Made by a program: the position numbers and the translations under genes. A DNA stretch of 64,000 nucleotides from Trichosphaerium sp. ATCC 40318. Its lineage: Eukaryota; Discosea; Flabellinia; Trichosidae. The notes beneath the pieces were generated by a model. That model worked only from the letters and a program-made list of their open reading frames with translations, had not been told where the DNA came from and did no database searches. How positions within the stretch are numbered: the stretch's first letter is position 1; each line of letters begins with the position of its first letter. Positions 48,555-60,300 of this stretch are shown here, in pieces. The DNA lies in contig JALMLS010000411.1 in NCBI GenBank assembly GCA_038496445.1, positions 124,001-188,000 on the forward strand, read 5' to 3'.

Positions 48555-48891
48555 GCTTTGCTACGTTTAGAATAGGAGAAGCGCCGTACGACTTAACCAA
48601 AAAGCGGTTGAAGCTACAATGATCAAGGGCAAGCCTCTAAACTTTTCACTAGCTTAGGAGGTATAATTCAGAAAAATGTAAAAAAGACGGCTGTCAGTTA
48701 AAAAATGAACTCGTGAATCTCATTTTTGGCGTAAATTCAAGTCGTAGGGTTTAATCAGCAACTTTGCGAAAGGTGAGAATATGGAACACACTATGAATTT
48801 CTTAGGTAACTCAGAAAACTTGAAAAAATAAATCTAATAAAAACCATAGTTCAAACAACTAAACAACCAACACAACAACAACTAATACAAA
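48555..48891. other. divergent intergenic region
   Basis: This is a 337 bp spacer between the small secreted protein (-) and the universal stress protein (+). I see nothing besides promoter-like A+T-rich sequence. Confidence 0.4.
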
Positions 48892-49884
48892 ATGGCAAAC
48901 TGGATGGTAGCAGTAGACGAATCTGAGTACGTACAATAGAATTTTATTAGGAAAATAATAATAATAAACTGACACGTGACCTTTAGATTCGCCCAATGGG
49001 CATTCAACATTGTAAGTGGGAGAAAGGATTTAAAGTTTTAAACCACCTGTCTATTTTCTAAAGATGTTTAGGCTTTGAGTCTTATGGACGTTAAGAATGA
49101 TACCTTATTCATCTACAGAGCAGCAGAGGATGTAGCTTCAGTGCACGGATATTCTTCTGTGGCATTGTCTTATCTTTCTGAATACAGAGACCAACAAGTA
49201 CGCATTTTTTAACATTTACTGAAGCTCTTGCTTACATTTTCACGCAGAAAGCGCTCTGTAAAAAGACTCTTCGCTTCTTTTACAAAAAAGCTAAAGCTGT
49301 AGGCGTTGTACCTCGCCTAGCTATGGGCTGGAGTAAGCACGTTGGAGAAGGTATCTGTCAAGTAAGTCGGCATAATGCTACAAAAAAATCGAAAATAATA
49401 TTATCTTTTAGGCAGTTATAGAGAAAAAAATCCATCACTTGGTACTTGGAAGACGCGATATGAGCAGTTTCAAACGGTACACAAATCTAAAGAAAGGAAA
49501 TTTTTGATCTAAGTATCCTATTAGCATGTTTGTTGGTTCCACAACAAAGTACTGCTTGGAGCACGCTGATTGCAACGTTATGATCGCTAAGAAGACCTTT
49601 GGTGCTATTGAAGAGCATGGATCATTAAACGAAGTAAAGACACAAGAAGAAAAAGAGAGAGCAAGAAGAGTACGAACCTTTTTTTTTCTTTTGTTTAGGA
49701 TGTTGGTTGTTTATTGTTTTTGTAGATCAAAGAGGACGAAGAGCTCAAAACGGCCGAAGAAACTGAAAGAAAAGCTACCCTTGAAGCAGTCAAGAAGGCC
49801 GAAGAGGAAGAGAGAGCAAGACGTATGCGTGAGGAGAGTCTTGAGGATGGACAAGAAATTCGTGTCCAAATCTACACGTGGTAA
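48892..49884 (+). CDS. universal stress protein (UspA) domain with charged C-terminal helix
   Basis: This is an alpha/beta nucleotide-binding-type fold. It starts MANWMVAVDESEFAQWAFN, the usual first strand and helix of UspA proteins. Then come SLMDVKNDTLFIYRAAED, HHLVLGRRDMSSFKR, MFVGSTTKYCLEHADCNVMI, which carry the G-x-G...GST region; the second Gly of the ATP signature is replaced, so ATP binding is uncertain. An extra tail of about 75 residues rich in Glu, Lys and Arg (QEEKERARR, EEEERARRMREE) is unusual for the family and probably helical. Seven exons, all in phase. It ends QIYTW. Confidence 0.82.
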
Positions 49885-50221
49885 AAATTCAATTACACGC
49901 AATGTCTCATAGTCAAATAAAAAAAATTTCTTGCTAGCCTGTAGTCGCAACTTCATAGTTTTTACTCCAATAACTTTCGTTATATGTTTCCTCAGCCTGG
50001 CGTAGCCAAAAAACATAGATGATCGTGTTGTACGCTTTAATGGGATGAGCTGTAGTTCGCAAGATCCTCTTGTATTGTTTATATGTCCTCTTCGTTAAAA
50101 GAAACAATGTGATAAAACCGCAACTATTCATTCACCTAAAATCACGTGCGTAGTTTCTCAGAGCCTTCATGCAAGAAGGAATATTTTGCAACTTTTAAGT
50201 AATTGCTTATTTACTTGTTCT
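49885..50221. other. convergent intergenic spacer
   Basis: This is a 337 bp stretch between the universal stress protein and BTB protein 3' ends. I see no gene. It holds one CACGTG at about 50142. Confidence 0.4.
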
Positions 50222-51244
50222 TTATGACAACATTTTGATTTCTACTACATCGTATAACCATACATAGAATCTCCAGTCAGCTTTTCTCCTTAATCGCGTA
50301 GTAGCAGTTACATTAGATCCATCACTATCTTTGCAAGGTAAAACCAACTTTAAAGTCATTTGTGTCGAATCCAATTCCATTGATACAACATCGCCATCTC
50401 TAAGCTGGATTCTAGCGTCAATCTGTTCCTCTCCATCATAGAATACTAATCCGTGGCCCCAACCAAAGTCAGGTGTTGGTCTGATATAATCTTCTTCGGG
50501 ATTTTTAGGACAATAGCTGATACCAAACATTAGAGGAAGTGCACTTGTTTGAGTTGTTGTCTTTATAATTTTAAACATCCACGTGTTTTTCTCAAATACA
50601 TTAGCACCAAGGCAAATAACACGTCTGTAAACTGAGGAAATACGAGTATTACATTCAGAAATCTTAGCTTGTCCGTGAACATGAACTGAAGAAAACCAAT
50701 CATTAGTTGATGGAATGAGTCCAAGGAACTTTGTGAATGATCTGAACTCTTTGTCTTTAACACCTTGTTCAAATAATGCTTGGGCTGGAGACTCTTGATT
50801 GAGTGTAGCCAAGCGAAGGTACTTGAGAACAATAGCAAAGAATTGATGGTCATAATCGAGGAAGACATTGTCATCTTTGTCTCTCTTTAAGTTACCATCA
50901 TGTCTGCCGCTGAACATACTGTAAAGCATAGAATCAACAACACAGCATAATGTTCGACGTGTTGTTGACATTATCTCTCCACCAACGTTTAATGTGAAAA
51001 TGTCATCTTGTTTTGTATGTGATGCTCTGAAAGTTGCTTTTTCAGCCTCCCATTGTTGTCTTTCTTCTTTTATTTCCTTTCTTTTTTTTTCGCAATAATC
51101 ACGTGTTTCTGACTTGTATTTGTCTATTTGTAGCTTGTCGTGATTTAATTTGCGTCTTCTATCGTCCAGTTCCGCTGCCAAACTCTCGAGTATGTTACTA
51201 TCATTGGCAGACGCATTTAACCGCTTTGAAGGCGGTTGGCTCAT
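50222..51244 (-). CDS. coiled-coil / BTB (T1-type) / SPRY-like protein
   Basis: This is an intronless 340-residue ORF. Residues 20-75 form a coiled coil (ELDDRRRKLNHDKLQI). Residues 85-180 are a BTB domain of the KCTD/T1 type (IFTLNVGGEIMSTTRRTLC, SMFSGRHDG, FLDYDHQFFAIVLKYLRL). Residues 190-340 resemble a SPRY/B30.2-like sandwich (ISSVYRRVICLGANV, GWGHGLVFYDGEEQI, GDVVSMELDSTQMTL, WRFYVWLYDVVEI). BTB proteins of this kind commonly act as CUL3 ligase adaptors or oligomerisation scaffolds; the SPRY-like part would bind a partner. The lack of introns is unusual for this locus. Confidence 0.75.
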   Translation of the reverse strand: MSQPPSKRLNASANDSNILESLAAELDDRRRKLNHDKLQIDKYKSETRDYCEKKRKEIKEERQQWEAEKATFRASHTKQDDIFTLNVGGEIMSTTRRTLCCVVDSMLYSMFSGRHDGNLKRDKDDNVFLDYDHQFFAIVLKYLRLATLNQESPAQALFEQGVKDKEFRSFTKFLGLIPSTNDWFSSVHVHGQAKISECNTRISSVYRRVICLGANVFEKNTWMFKIIKTTTQTSALPLMFGISYCPKNPEEDYIRPTPDFGWGHGLVFYDGEEQIDARIQLRDGDVVSMELDSTQMTLKLVLPCKDSDGSNVTATTRLRRKADWRFYVWLYDVVEIKMLS

Positions 51245-51269
51245 TCCTACGACAATTCAATAAGATTGC

Positions 51270-51482
51270 TTATACAATTAAGTCATCATTGAACAACAAC
51301 CCGTGTCTGTGCTCCCAGACAATATATGCACTGCTTATTGCTTCGTACTTTAACCTTGTAACAGTGTCATAACCGAAATTAGTTTTTTTAGTAGTTGCTA
51401 GCAAAGTTCTAGCCTGATAGAATGCAGCTACATTTTCAGGTTTTAAAGCGCATTGTAAGGACTCAATTAATTGCAACTGCAA
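51270..51482 (-). CDS. open reading frame without start codon, unresolved exon
   Basis: About 70 codons, including LIESLQCALKPENVAAFYQA and KYEAISSAYIVWEHRHGLLF, end at a TAA between the OAS-like stop and the BTB start. The composition is protein-like and a TTGCAG acceptor precedes it, but no ATG is present and it does not splice in phase to either neighbour. It could be an alternative last exon of the OAS-like gene or a relic. Confidence 0.25.
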   Translation of the reverse strand: MQLQLIESLQCALKPENVAAFYQARTLLATTKKTNFGYDTVTRLKYEAISSAYIVWEHRHGLLFNDDLIV

Positions 51483-51503
51483 TACAAATCTTTATTCATT
51501 TTG

Positions 51504-52958
51504 TCACAAACCATGCGGCTTATGGGTGACAACAAACATAAGTAGGATACAGACAAAAGTGAAGAGAACCACGCAAACTACTTGTAAAGGAGTTGGTATT
51601 ACTTTATCATTCTTTTGTATCCGACAAACAATGTATCGAGTTCCATCCCAACAGTCTTGATGAGTAATCCACACCTTGCCATACAGAAAAGTTCGTTCTA
51701 AATGATTTTCTTTAGTACATTCTTCAAAAGGAATAGCACGTGTGTATTCATCGCCTTTTCTAGGACATAATGAATAGTATTTTTGAAAAATCTTAAAGGC
51801 AACCTCCTTGTTACCTAATATGTTGTTCAGTCCTTGATGTCCAAAAAAAGTAATTGTCTGTACCTACTGACCTCTCTAAGACTTCATCATATCCGTCTTC
51901 ATATCGTTTATATATTTGTACTGGAGGAACGTATACTGGTTTCTGAACAAAAGTTCTTGGTACCGAGGATGGAAAACCTGATTTAATAAGCCGTTTAAGT
52001 CTTTTTATATCTTTAGAGTTGTAACGTTTCATGATGTTATTAAAAGGGTCACCTATGTCTAAAACAAGTGGCCTGTATCGCGTTAACTTTGACGTTTCTA
52101 TCTGACATTGTTGTACCTTTGTTGTGCTGTGGTACTATCAATGAAGTGTTGGTAGTTCGGTTCTTTGTTTAAAATGAAAACGAGTTCATCAGGATTAGAC
52201 AGTTCTCTAAGCACATGACGTGCTAGTTGCTTTAGGTTTGTATCATCGTATTTTATTGCAACTCCAATGGAAAGCAATTCAATGAGGTATGACTTTGGAT
52301 AACCAATAATACGTTTCGTCACCCGTTGTGTTTTAATTGTTCTGATAAACTTTCGTGCTACATGCATGTCTTTCAGTATCTCCCTAACAAACTGAATCCG
52401 TTTTACTGATAGATGTGAAGAGTAGAAAGAGCGTCTTCTTTTCGATTTGTACTGAATTGCCTTCCAAACTTTAACCCAGTGGTAACCGCGATAGGCAATA
52501 CCTGTTATTATTAAAACAAGAGCCTTTTTTCCGTAGTTATCACGTGCCCGGAAGCGCCGCAGTGGGTAATAAATCTATTCTAACGTTTTCCCCGTTGTAC
52601 TTTCCTTCAAGTATTACAGAGTACGGTGTTACTGCCGTAACTTCAACACTAACCCCTGGAATACGTGATGATACGTTGTATATCTTCATAACGTGTTTAT
52701 TTATTTCGTCCTCTGAGAGATTTTCAAAGGGAAATTGATGAAAGTACCTGGTAGGTGTTTAATAAAGAACAACCAAACCTGGTTTAGGTTCGTACAATAC
52801 AAAATCATAATCTGATGTGGGTATATCTGTTTTCTTGCCTCTTGAGCCCGCCTTTGGTGGATTTAATGACTACCAGACCTGTTGATTACTCTTACCTTGA
52901 TTACAGTTGCTTTAAGCTCTTTCGCCAAGTAGAATACTACAGATTGTACCAACGACAT
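51504..52958 (-). CDS. OAS-like nucleotidyltransferase with C-terminal membrane anchor
   Basis: About six exons encode roughly 400 residues. It starts MSLVQSVVFYLAKELKATVI. The nucleotidyltransferase active site reads GSRGKKTDIPTSDYDFVLYE (GS motif plus Asp-x-Asp), and the third acidic residue is in NVRIDLLPTAALPG. The helical C domain carries YPKSYLIELLSIGVAIKY and, after a 40 bp intron, RYRPLVLDIGDPFNNIM, which is the diagnostic OAS1-C signature (RPxxLDxxDPxxN). All three catalytic acids are present, so 2'-5' or related oligonucleotide synthesis is plausible. After a Cys-containing region the protein ends with a hydrophobic helix (LQVVCVVLFTFVCILLMFVV) and a short tail, THKPHGL, so it looks tail-anchored. 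The splice after LPTAALPG does not fit GT-AG in phase; GC-AG would. It is divergent from MORN copy B. Confidence 0.78.
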
Positions 52959-55460
52959 GTCTGCGTCTTAACACCTCGAGTTTAAAAATATCTTGCGAAG
53001 AAATACTAAGCAAAACTTGTACACCAAAGGGTCAATCCATTGCATAGGCTTGCGATGAGCTAACATAGCTCTATCCACAAATTTGAACAATCTACCATTA
53101 ATAAACGGTGTTCCCTACATGATTTAGGAGGATAGTTTTGAGCCTCATCGAGCCAATATCAACACTAAAACAATAGGCAATGTGGTCAACAAATTTCACT
53201 TTGCAACTTGCAATCTAAGAAAGTGTGATGAGCTCAAGTTCAGTGGTTTAATACCAGGCGAAATGACTGGCCCACGTGAATTTGCCAAAAACTTAGTCAA
53301 CTCCGATAAACATGTATTCTAAGAATAGCAAAGGATAACTGTGTAACACAGGACATGTGCTACCGCTAGAGAATTGCGTTTTTAGTGGAGTAGAGCACTC
53401 ATAAGGTGTTTATGCATGACTAGGGCCTACAGCAGATAGGGTGTTTAAGAAATGTGCACAACACTTAGCCAATATGTTACTTAAGTGCAAAAATTCAAAA
53501 CCAACGAGTTTGTTGACACGTTGGAACAATTCTTGGCACTACTTATGCAAACCTCACAAAAGCAAATTAAACTAGCCGGTGCGTAGCAGCAAGTGATATA
53601 ACTTTCTCGTATTTTAGCGGCTAACTTTTATTCTTTAGCTCGCTCGGTATCACGTGGTCTGCTGACATTACCAAACGATATTCAACTTTACATTTGCTCG
53701 CTTGATAAAGAAGTTTACATAAAATATCACCTACTGTCTGCTGCAGCTGCTAAAAACACTCACTTTACGAATGATTTTAGAAAAAAGGGTACCTGGAAGC
53801 AGTGGTATTCAACAGGAGAGTTAAAGGCCATGATTCAACTACCTGTTGGCGAGGCAAAACATTGGTATAAAAACGGACAACTTCAGGCGCATTACTACCA
53901 TAAATACGGAAAGACAAATGGAAAGGCATTGCAGTGGTATGAGAACGGGCAGCTGCAGTATCAATCGTTCTATTTACAAGGCAAAACTCATGGTGAGAGA
54001 AAGAAGTGGCACTCGAATGGGCAGATTGCTGAACAATGCTTCTTTGAAAATGGAAAGGGGACAGGAAAGCATCAAGAGTGGCACGAAAACGGACAGGTAG
54101 CAGTACAAGGAATGCTAAAAAACGACAAGTATGAAGGAATACTCCAAAAGTGGTATGAAAATGGTAATATGAAAGCATATACAAGCGTTAGAGATGGAAT
54201 AAAAGAAGGTGAAGTGAAAGAGTGGTATGAAAATGGCAAACTAAAGATACACTACTTTCGTCAATGCAAAAAAGTGGCGAGGTTTAGGAAAGAATATTTT
54301 GAGAATGGAAACCTTAAATCTTGTTTGTTCTTCGAAGATAGCACAGATGACTTGTATAACCAAGAAATGATCAAAGAAGGTAACATTAAAACTATCGATG
54401 GCAAACAATGTCTAAAAGAAACGCACTACCACGAAAATGGAACAAGAAAATTAGAAAAATTCTGTTGCAATGGTAAGCCTTACGGCACTGCAAAACAGTG
54501 GAATGAAGATGGCCAAATTACAGCTTGTGTTGAGGTAAAGAATGGCATACTGTACGGTAAGAGTGTCATGTACAAAGGTGGGAATAAGATAAAAAGTGCT
54601 ATGTTCAAGAACGGAAAGAAGAATGGTAAATACAAGGAGTGGCATGAAAATACTGAACTTTCGTTGCGTCTATGTTATATTGATGATGTGGTGGAAGGAC
54701 TAGTGGAAGAATGGTATGAAAATGGACAAATGAAACAGATTTATACGATTCACAATGGCAAAAAAGAAGGAGAACGCAAATGCTGGTACAGTAATGGACA
54801 GTTGGAAACTCAACGATTTTGGAAACACGGCTTAGAACATGGAGAGAGTAGGCAATGGTATGAAAATGGTAAATTACAAGTACGGTGTGTAGCAAGGAAT
54901 GGTAAAACGGCAGGAAAGTATGAAGAGTTCTACGACAATGGACAATTACACAAGCGCTTCTATGACTGGGATGATAAAGTACAAGGCGAAGTAAAACGTT
55001 GGCACAGGAATGGACAGTTGTATTTACAGTTTTATGTAAAGGACAGTATTCTTCATGGAGAAGAAAAAGAATGGTATCCCAATGGACAAATGAAGCGATG
55101 TTTGACTCATGTCAATGGAAAAGCTGAAGGTTTAGCTAGGATGTGGTATAAATGTGGTCAAATTCGTTGTGAGCACTCTTCAAAGAGAGGTAAGAAAGAA
55201 GGAGAGTACAAGGAATGGTACCAAAACGGGAATTTATGTACACAATGCTACTTTGTGAACTCGAAGTATGAAGGAGAGTACAAAGAATGGTATGAGAATG
55301 GGCAAATGAAACTACAATGTATGACTAGAAATAACTTGGATAATGGTGAGTACAAAGAATGGGATCAAAATGGGAAACTAAAGCTACAATGTGTGAAGAA
55401 GAATGGCAAAAAAGTACTCCAATAAATAAATAATAAAGAAGCAATTCGTCGATAAATAAA
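52930..55460 (+). repeat. inverted duplication, arm B
   Basis: This is homologous to 23100-25690 in the opposite orientation. It includes the first bases of the OAS-like gene, the 586 bp shared upstream region and the whole MORN gene to just past its stop. The coding part is far better conserved than the promoter region. Confidence 0.85.
53545..55425 (+). CDS. F-box-like protein with MORN-variant repeats, copy B
   Basis: The start MQTSQKQIKLA is joined across a 60 bp intron (53579-53638) to ARSVSRGLLTLPNDIQLYIC, an F-box-like segment. About 22 repeats of EWYENGQL / KNGKxxGxYKEW type follow, giving about 606 residues and ending KNGKKVLQ. Copy B is four residues longer than copy A. It shows close identity except around residues 310-355 (VEVKNGILYGKSVMYKGGNK here) and at one repeat near residue 520. 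It is divergent from the OAS-like gene. The role is inferred only from domains: a possible ubiquitin-ligase adaptor with a repetitive binding face. Confidence 0.8.
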
Positions 55461-55734
55461 CTACCAATTTCTTATGTCAGGAGTGAACCACTACGCTATA
55501 AAACGTATACACTCTATTTAATGGCTATGATGCCGTAAAAATCAACAATTGTGTAGCTGTAGCAAAATTTGTTCTAAGAAAAAAGTTAATCATTCGCTTA
55601 TTCACTGATTGTAAACTGATTTCTTATTGACCACAACTGATATTGAGAGCATTAGTCATCATTACTAATACGCCAGTGGCGATACTATGCTTCCCAGTGC
55701 CTCAAAGCGTTTGTAAAATCGACAGTAACCCTAG

Positions 55735-55880
55735 CACGAGTTTGTTGCAGCTACCGACAGAGATGTACTAACCGATAAAGTGTCAAAGCGCTTGCAGGTG
55801 TTGATTGCACACACCTTAATAGCACCGTGGTAACTGATGAAGGTAAGAAATCATTGTAACACTGCCCTACAAAGCTTGGT
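55735..55880 (+). pseudogene. degenerate F-box/LRR fragment
   Basis: The reading SLLQLPTEMY resembles the F-box start SLLDLPEEIL of the gene at 15775. After a stop and frame change comes KALAGVDCTHLN, then VVTDEGKKSL, which matches the LRR consensus KALAGVHTIDL...ITDEGIKAL. Only one or two repeats remain, with several stops, so this is a relic of a second F-box/LRR gene. Confidence 0.5.
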
Positions 55881-56170
55881 CAATATAGCACCCTCATAGC
55901 ATAGTTATAATTTGCTCAATGTATGGTTTTATCTTATGTTGTCATGTATACACGAGGTATTGCAAGAAACTTAACTGCAGTTAAGGCAATGTTAGCACTG
56001 TTACAAAGCAGAGCTATACTCACCTATGTTATTACTTACGCACACCAACTCCACTTGCTTCAACAGAAGCGAATCAAGAAAGAAAGTATTGTATCAACCG
56101 ATGACACGGCAACGAACATGATTATTCTTTCAAAGTCAAGCGCAATAAAGCCGTGATTACTTGTAACGTA
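55881..56170. other. intergenic
   Basis: This lies between the F-box/LRR relic and the hydrolase. The plus-strand ORF at 55923-56156 has no motif and is probably chance. Confidence 0.35.
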
Positions 56171-57166
56171 ATGGCTGGTTGTTGTAGTACGTTTTTTGGG
56201 GCATTAGCGCTCGCGTTAGTTGGTAGTTATCTTTATTTCTTAAATATTTACCTAAACGATGTTCCTACGCCCGTAAACACTGATGACATCATCGCTGATG
56301 GTGGAAAATTCCTTAAACTTAAAAATGGCCACGTCCTCGAGTATTTCGAGTTTGGAGACCACGAATCAACTGATACGGTGCTATTCATACACGGATACGG
56401 CCAAACAGGCCGATACATAAAAACACACTCAGAAACGTTCAAAAAAGCAAAACTTCGAGTCATCTCTCCGACTTATCCTGGTTCTGGCTTATCTGAGTTC
56501 TTTCCTTACGAATTCACAGAGTTCCCTAGTATAATGGCTGAACTAATGGATCATGTTGGTATAGAATCATTCTACTGTATGGGTATATCTAATGGAGGAC
56601 CACATGTTATATCTGTTTCTTCTATTCTTGGAAAACGTGTCAAGGATGTTGTTCTGGTTGTACCTCTCTCTGAGACTACAGAGGATAATGATCCTTTTGA
56701 GAATGTACCTGTAGCTTTGAAGGTGTTCATGAAGATACTTATGCTGCCAACATTAAGCGAGATGATGAATTATTATGCAACAGGACCTTCTATAAGAAAA
56801 GATCCACATCATCATTTTTCTGTTATGCTTCCTGAAGAATGGACTGAGTTTCTACAAGTTTGTAGTAAAGAAGTTGTTGATAATTTCGCTTATGATCATT
56901 CAAGAGGTGTTAAGAGAACTGTTGAGAGTTTAGTACATTTGTTCAGGATCAATAATTTGCCTTGGCATTTAGATTATAAAAAAGTAAGTCAAGGAAGAAA
57001 TGTCTATATTTATTCAGGTATTCGAGACACTTTATGCCCTCCTTCTGGTCAAACATACTTGTCAAAGATTATACCAAATAGTCAACTTATTAGAAAGAAT
57101 AGTACTCACACTACAATAATGATGAGTCATCTTCCAGAAATGTTAGAAAAACTAACACAAAAATAA
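56171..57166 (+). CDS. alpha/beta hydrolase, membrane-anchored, intronless
   Basis: I chose the ATG giving MAGCCSTFFGALALALVG, which opens an N-terminal membrane helix; an ATG six codons earlier is possible. The fold is read from VLFIHGYGQTG (oxyanion turn), YPGSGLSEF, the nucleophile elbow MGISNGGPH (Ser), the acid in YIYSGIRDTLCPP and the His in NSTHTTIMM. About 332 residues. All three triad residues are present, so it should be an active hydrolase; the substrate is unknown. No intron, unlike most neighbours. Confidence 0.82.
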   Translation: MAGCCSTFFGALALALVGSYLYFLNIYLNDVPTPVNTDDIIADGGKFLKLKNGHVLEYFEFGDHESTDTVLFIHGYGQTGRYIKTHSETFKKAKLRVISPTYPGSGLSEFFPYEFTEFPSIMAELMDHVGIESFYCMGISNGGPHVISVSSILGKRVKDVVLVVPLSETTEDNDPFENVPVALKVFMKILMLPTLSEMMNYYATGPSIRKDPHHHFSVMLPEEWTEFLQVCSKEVVDNFAYDHSRGVKRTVESLVHLFRINNLPWHLDYKKVSQGRNVYIYSGIRDTLCPPSGQTYLSKIIPNSQLIRKNSTHTTIMMSHLPEMLEKLTQK

Positions 57167-57350
57167 ATCGATCTATTGTTCCACCTACCTCTAAGCAACA
57201 CTTATTAACAACTTCTGTCGATTGTTAAAATTACATGCTTTTATCAATTGAAAGCCCCAACAAAATCATTTTGTATGACTTCCTCACCACTCATGTGACG
57301 AGTGCGAAGAAAAAGAGAATGTTTAATTTTTTATTTAACAAGTATTGAGT

Positions 57351-60300
57351 TTAACCACTGTGTAGATCAGCTGACATTAAAGGCATCTCCTTATATGTGC
57401 AGAATGCTACTGTACCATTCTTACAACCAATACCTATACGTCCTCCCTTCACAGCAACACAAGTAGGCTCACGTGGAGAAACCGAAAACTCGCATATTTT
57501 TTCTCCTAAACGGAAAAAAATAAGAAAAAGAAAAGATCAGGTATCTGCATTCGTACCGTTTTCAATATGCCAAACTTGATATGCATCTTTCGATACAGTA
57601 ATAGCTTTTGTTTCATCAGGGAATACAGCAATACTAGCAGTCAAGAAAGTTCTTTCACCGTAGAAAGTGAACAAGTACTCGCCAGTGTCTAAATCGCGAA
57701 TATGAAATTCCCCTTTGCTAAAAAGGACAGTGAGCAACAAAGGGAGAAGAACAATAATAGGTTTTGTTGATTTTATAAGGCACAGTGAAACACGTACTGT
57801 AAGCACATGGCTTTCTTTCCGCTAGGAAACAAGGCGATAGAATCACAAGGGAATTGTGTAATTTCTTCCATAGTTTGAAGATTATACAGAATGCAATTTC
57901 CATACCATCCTGTACAAAACAATTAGTTTTAAATACACTCAGAGCGTCTTATGATAGTAAACAATACACCAAAAATAACCTACCAGAAGTAGAAACAAGT
58001 CTGCTCTTATCTTTGTTGACAGCAACTCTCTCAACGTTGATTCTTGGGTGGAATGTTTTGATGCACTTATTGTTAACAAGATCCCATATCTTGATTGTAC
58101 GATCACATGATGCTACGAGGAAATAAATCAGAAATAAATGTGTCTATAGGTTGTGTATTTCGTACCTGATACTCCTAGTTTACCATCCAGAGATACAGTA
58201 ACACAAATGACTGCATTTTCGTGTTCTCTGAAAGTTTGCAAACATTTTCCTGTTTTTAGACTCCATATACGAACAGTCTTATCTTTACCGCCAGTGATGA
58301 TTCTATCACCTCTAGGGAACAAGCAAGAAACACTATGGCCCTTTTGAAAACGATGTAAGTTACTGCTACAAGTACTATTGTTCGAAAAAAAAAGAAAAAC
58401 AAGCTTACTTCTAAGGTTGAAACGCTCTCGGGTTTGCGCGCATCCCATAGTTTCAAATCCTTTGGACCAGATGTAACAGCGTATTTACCACCGTAAAATA
58501 GCGAAATGTCGGTGACTGGTCCCTGATAAAGATTGTAAGAGAACACTTTCATTCGAACTGTTTTTCCGTTACCTTAAGATGTTGCTTTTTAGGTTCCTTC
58601 CAACGACCAAACTCCCATACGACCATAGGCGAAGCCTGTTCGTATATAGCTCTATTACCTATTACAGAGAAAGCTCCAGTTCTTGTTCGACTATAATGAA
58701 GTTATTAGTTTCTAAAATTTACGATGTATTGGAAGAGCTTTTTTTTTTAAGTCTACCCTTTCCCAAATGCGTTTGGAGCATAAGGGTTAAGAACATTCTT
58801 GTTGTCGGGAACTGGTGTGAACCTAAAATCAAGAGAAGGTACAGGAGGCTGTTTTGTCTCTGTGTGACGTCTACTCTTATGACTGCTAGTAGAACCAGCA
58901 GCGACTGTTTGGCTTCTCTTTGCTCTGCTATTTCTTCTAGCCTTCTTCATCATCGACGATGCTTTTTTCTTCAAAGCAGAGGCTTTAGATCTATCCCGTT
59001 TATGTTTCCTCTTTGGAGGCTTTGGTTGTCCCATAGGTGGACTATAAAGAAAGTGTGTTAAAAATAGAAACAATGAAATCAAATCACGTGATAAATTTCG
59101 AACAAGGTTTTTGATGTTTTTGATTGATTGACAAAAAAAACAACGTACGCTGGTATGTTCTTTACTAATTCTGTTCCTTGAGCCATTTGAGCTTCAATAG
59201 CATCCCATTCACTTTCCTCTTCCTCTTTCTGTTTTTTCCTCTTCTTATCTTCCTCCTCTACTTTCTCTTGAATGATCATTTGACTCTTTCTTCTGTTCAG
59301 ATCATTCTTTTTCAGCTTTTTAACCCTCTTGTTCTTTTTTGGATCTGGCTTGATTGTATCAAAAGGTGTATCTAAGTTTTCTGCTGGTTCAAGCAAAATA
59401 GCTTCACTTTGTTTTCGAGGCATTTCAGGCGTATCAAAGAGGTAGACACCTTGAATTTCGTGATTCTGTGTTACCCTGACAGGATCTTCTTCAAGTAACT
59501 TCAAAGTCTCTTCCAATAAGTTCTGAGAAGCATAACCAAGAGCTCTCTTTTCGTGACTATCTTCACTCATCTCTTCTTCAATCTAAGGAAAGAAACATGT
59601 CAGACACACTAATATTAACTGATGTATGACGCACAGCTCGAAGTGTCTCTTCTAGAAGACCACCACTAGATTTAGACCTTGTTTCACTGCTTTGTTCGCT
59701 AACATCTCCGCTTCCTGAAGTATCCGTTGGAGGATTATCATATTCGTCAGCTGCCGATATCTCTGCTAACAACCTCTTTTCGTCTCGTTTGAAAGAGCCT
59801 TCTTCTTGTTCAATTTGAATTTCTTTCATAACAACAACTGTATGTGCTCCAGCGAGAGCAGCTTCATGCACTTTCAACCTATCTTGGACCTCCTGAAGAG
59901 CTTTTTGAGCTGCTTCTCTTTCTTCTAAGGCCTTCTGATCGTTCTCAGCTGCTTCTTGTGCAATCAAGGCCGCAGCTTCTTCAGCGTCTTTCATAGCTCG
60001 TTTTTGAGCTTCCAACTCTTGTTCAAGACGTTGTCTCTCTTCCTCTGCGATTCTTTCAGCTTCAAGGCGCTCTTCTTCCTCTTTTCTTAACCGCTCTTCT
60101 TCTTCTCGTCGAAGTCTCTCCTCTTCCTCACGTTTAAGACGTTCTTCTTCCTCACGTCGTTTCCTCTCAGCTTCTTCTCGCTTTCTACGTTTCTCTTCTT
60201 TGCGACGCCTTCGCTCTTCCTCCTCACGTTTTTGCTTCTCCTAAAAGAGTCCAGTTAAGAATCTTTGTTCTCAAGTTTCAGCGTGTTACTTACAATCATG

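Noticed and set aside
53777-54184. Minus-strand ORF inside MORN copy B
   Set aside because: It is the antisense shadow of the repeat array; the same shadow appears in copy A at 24351-24752.
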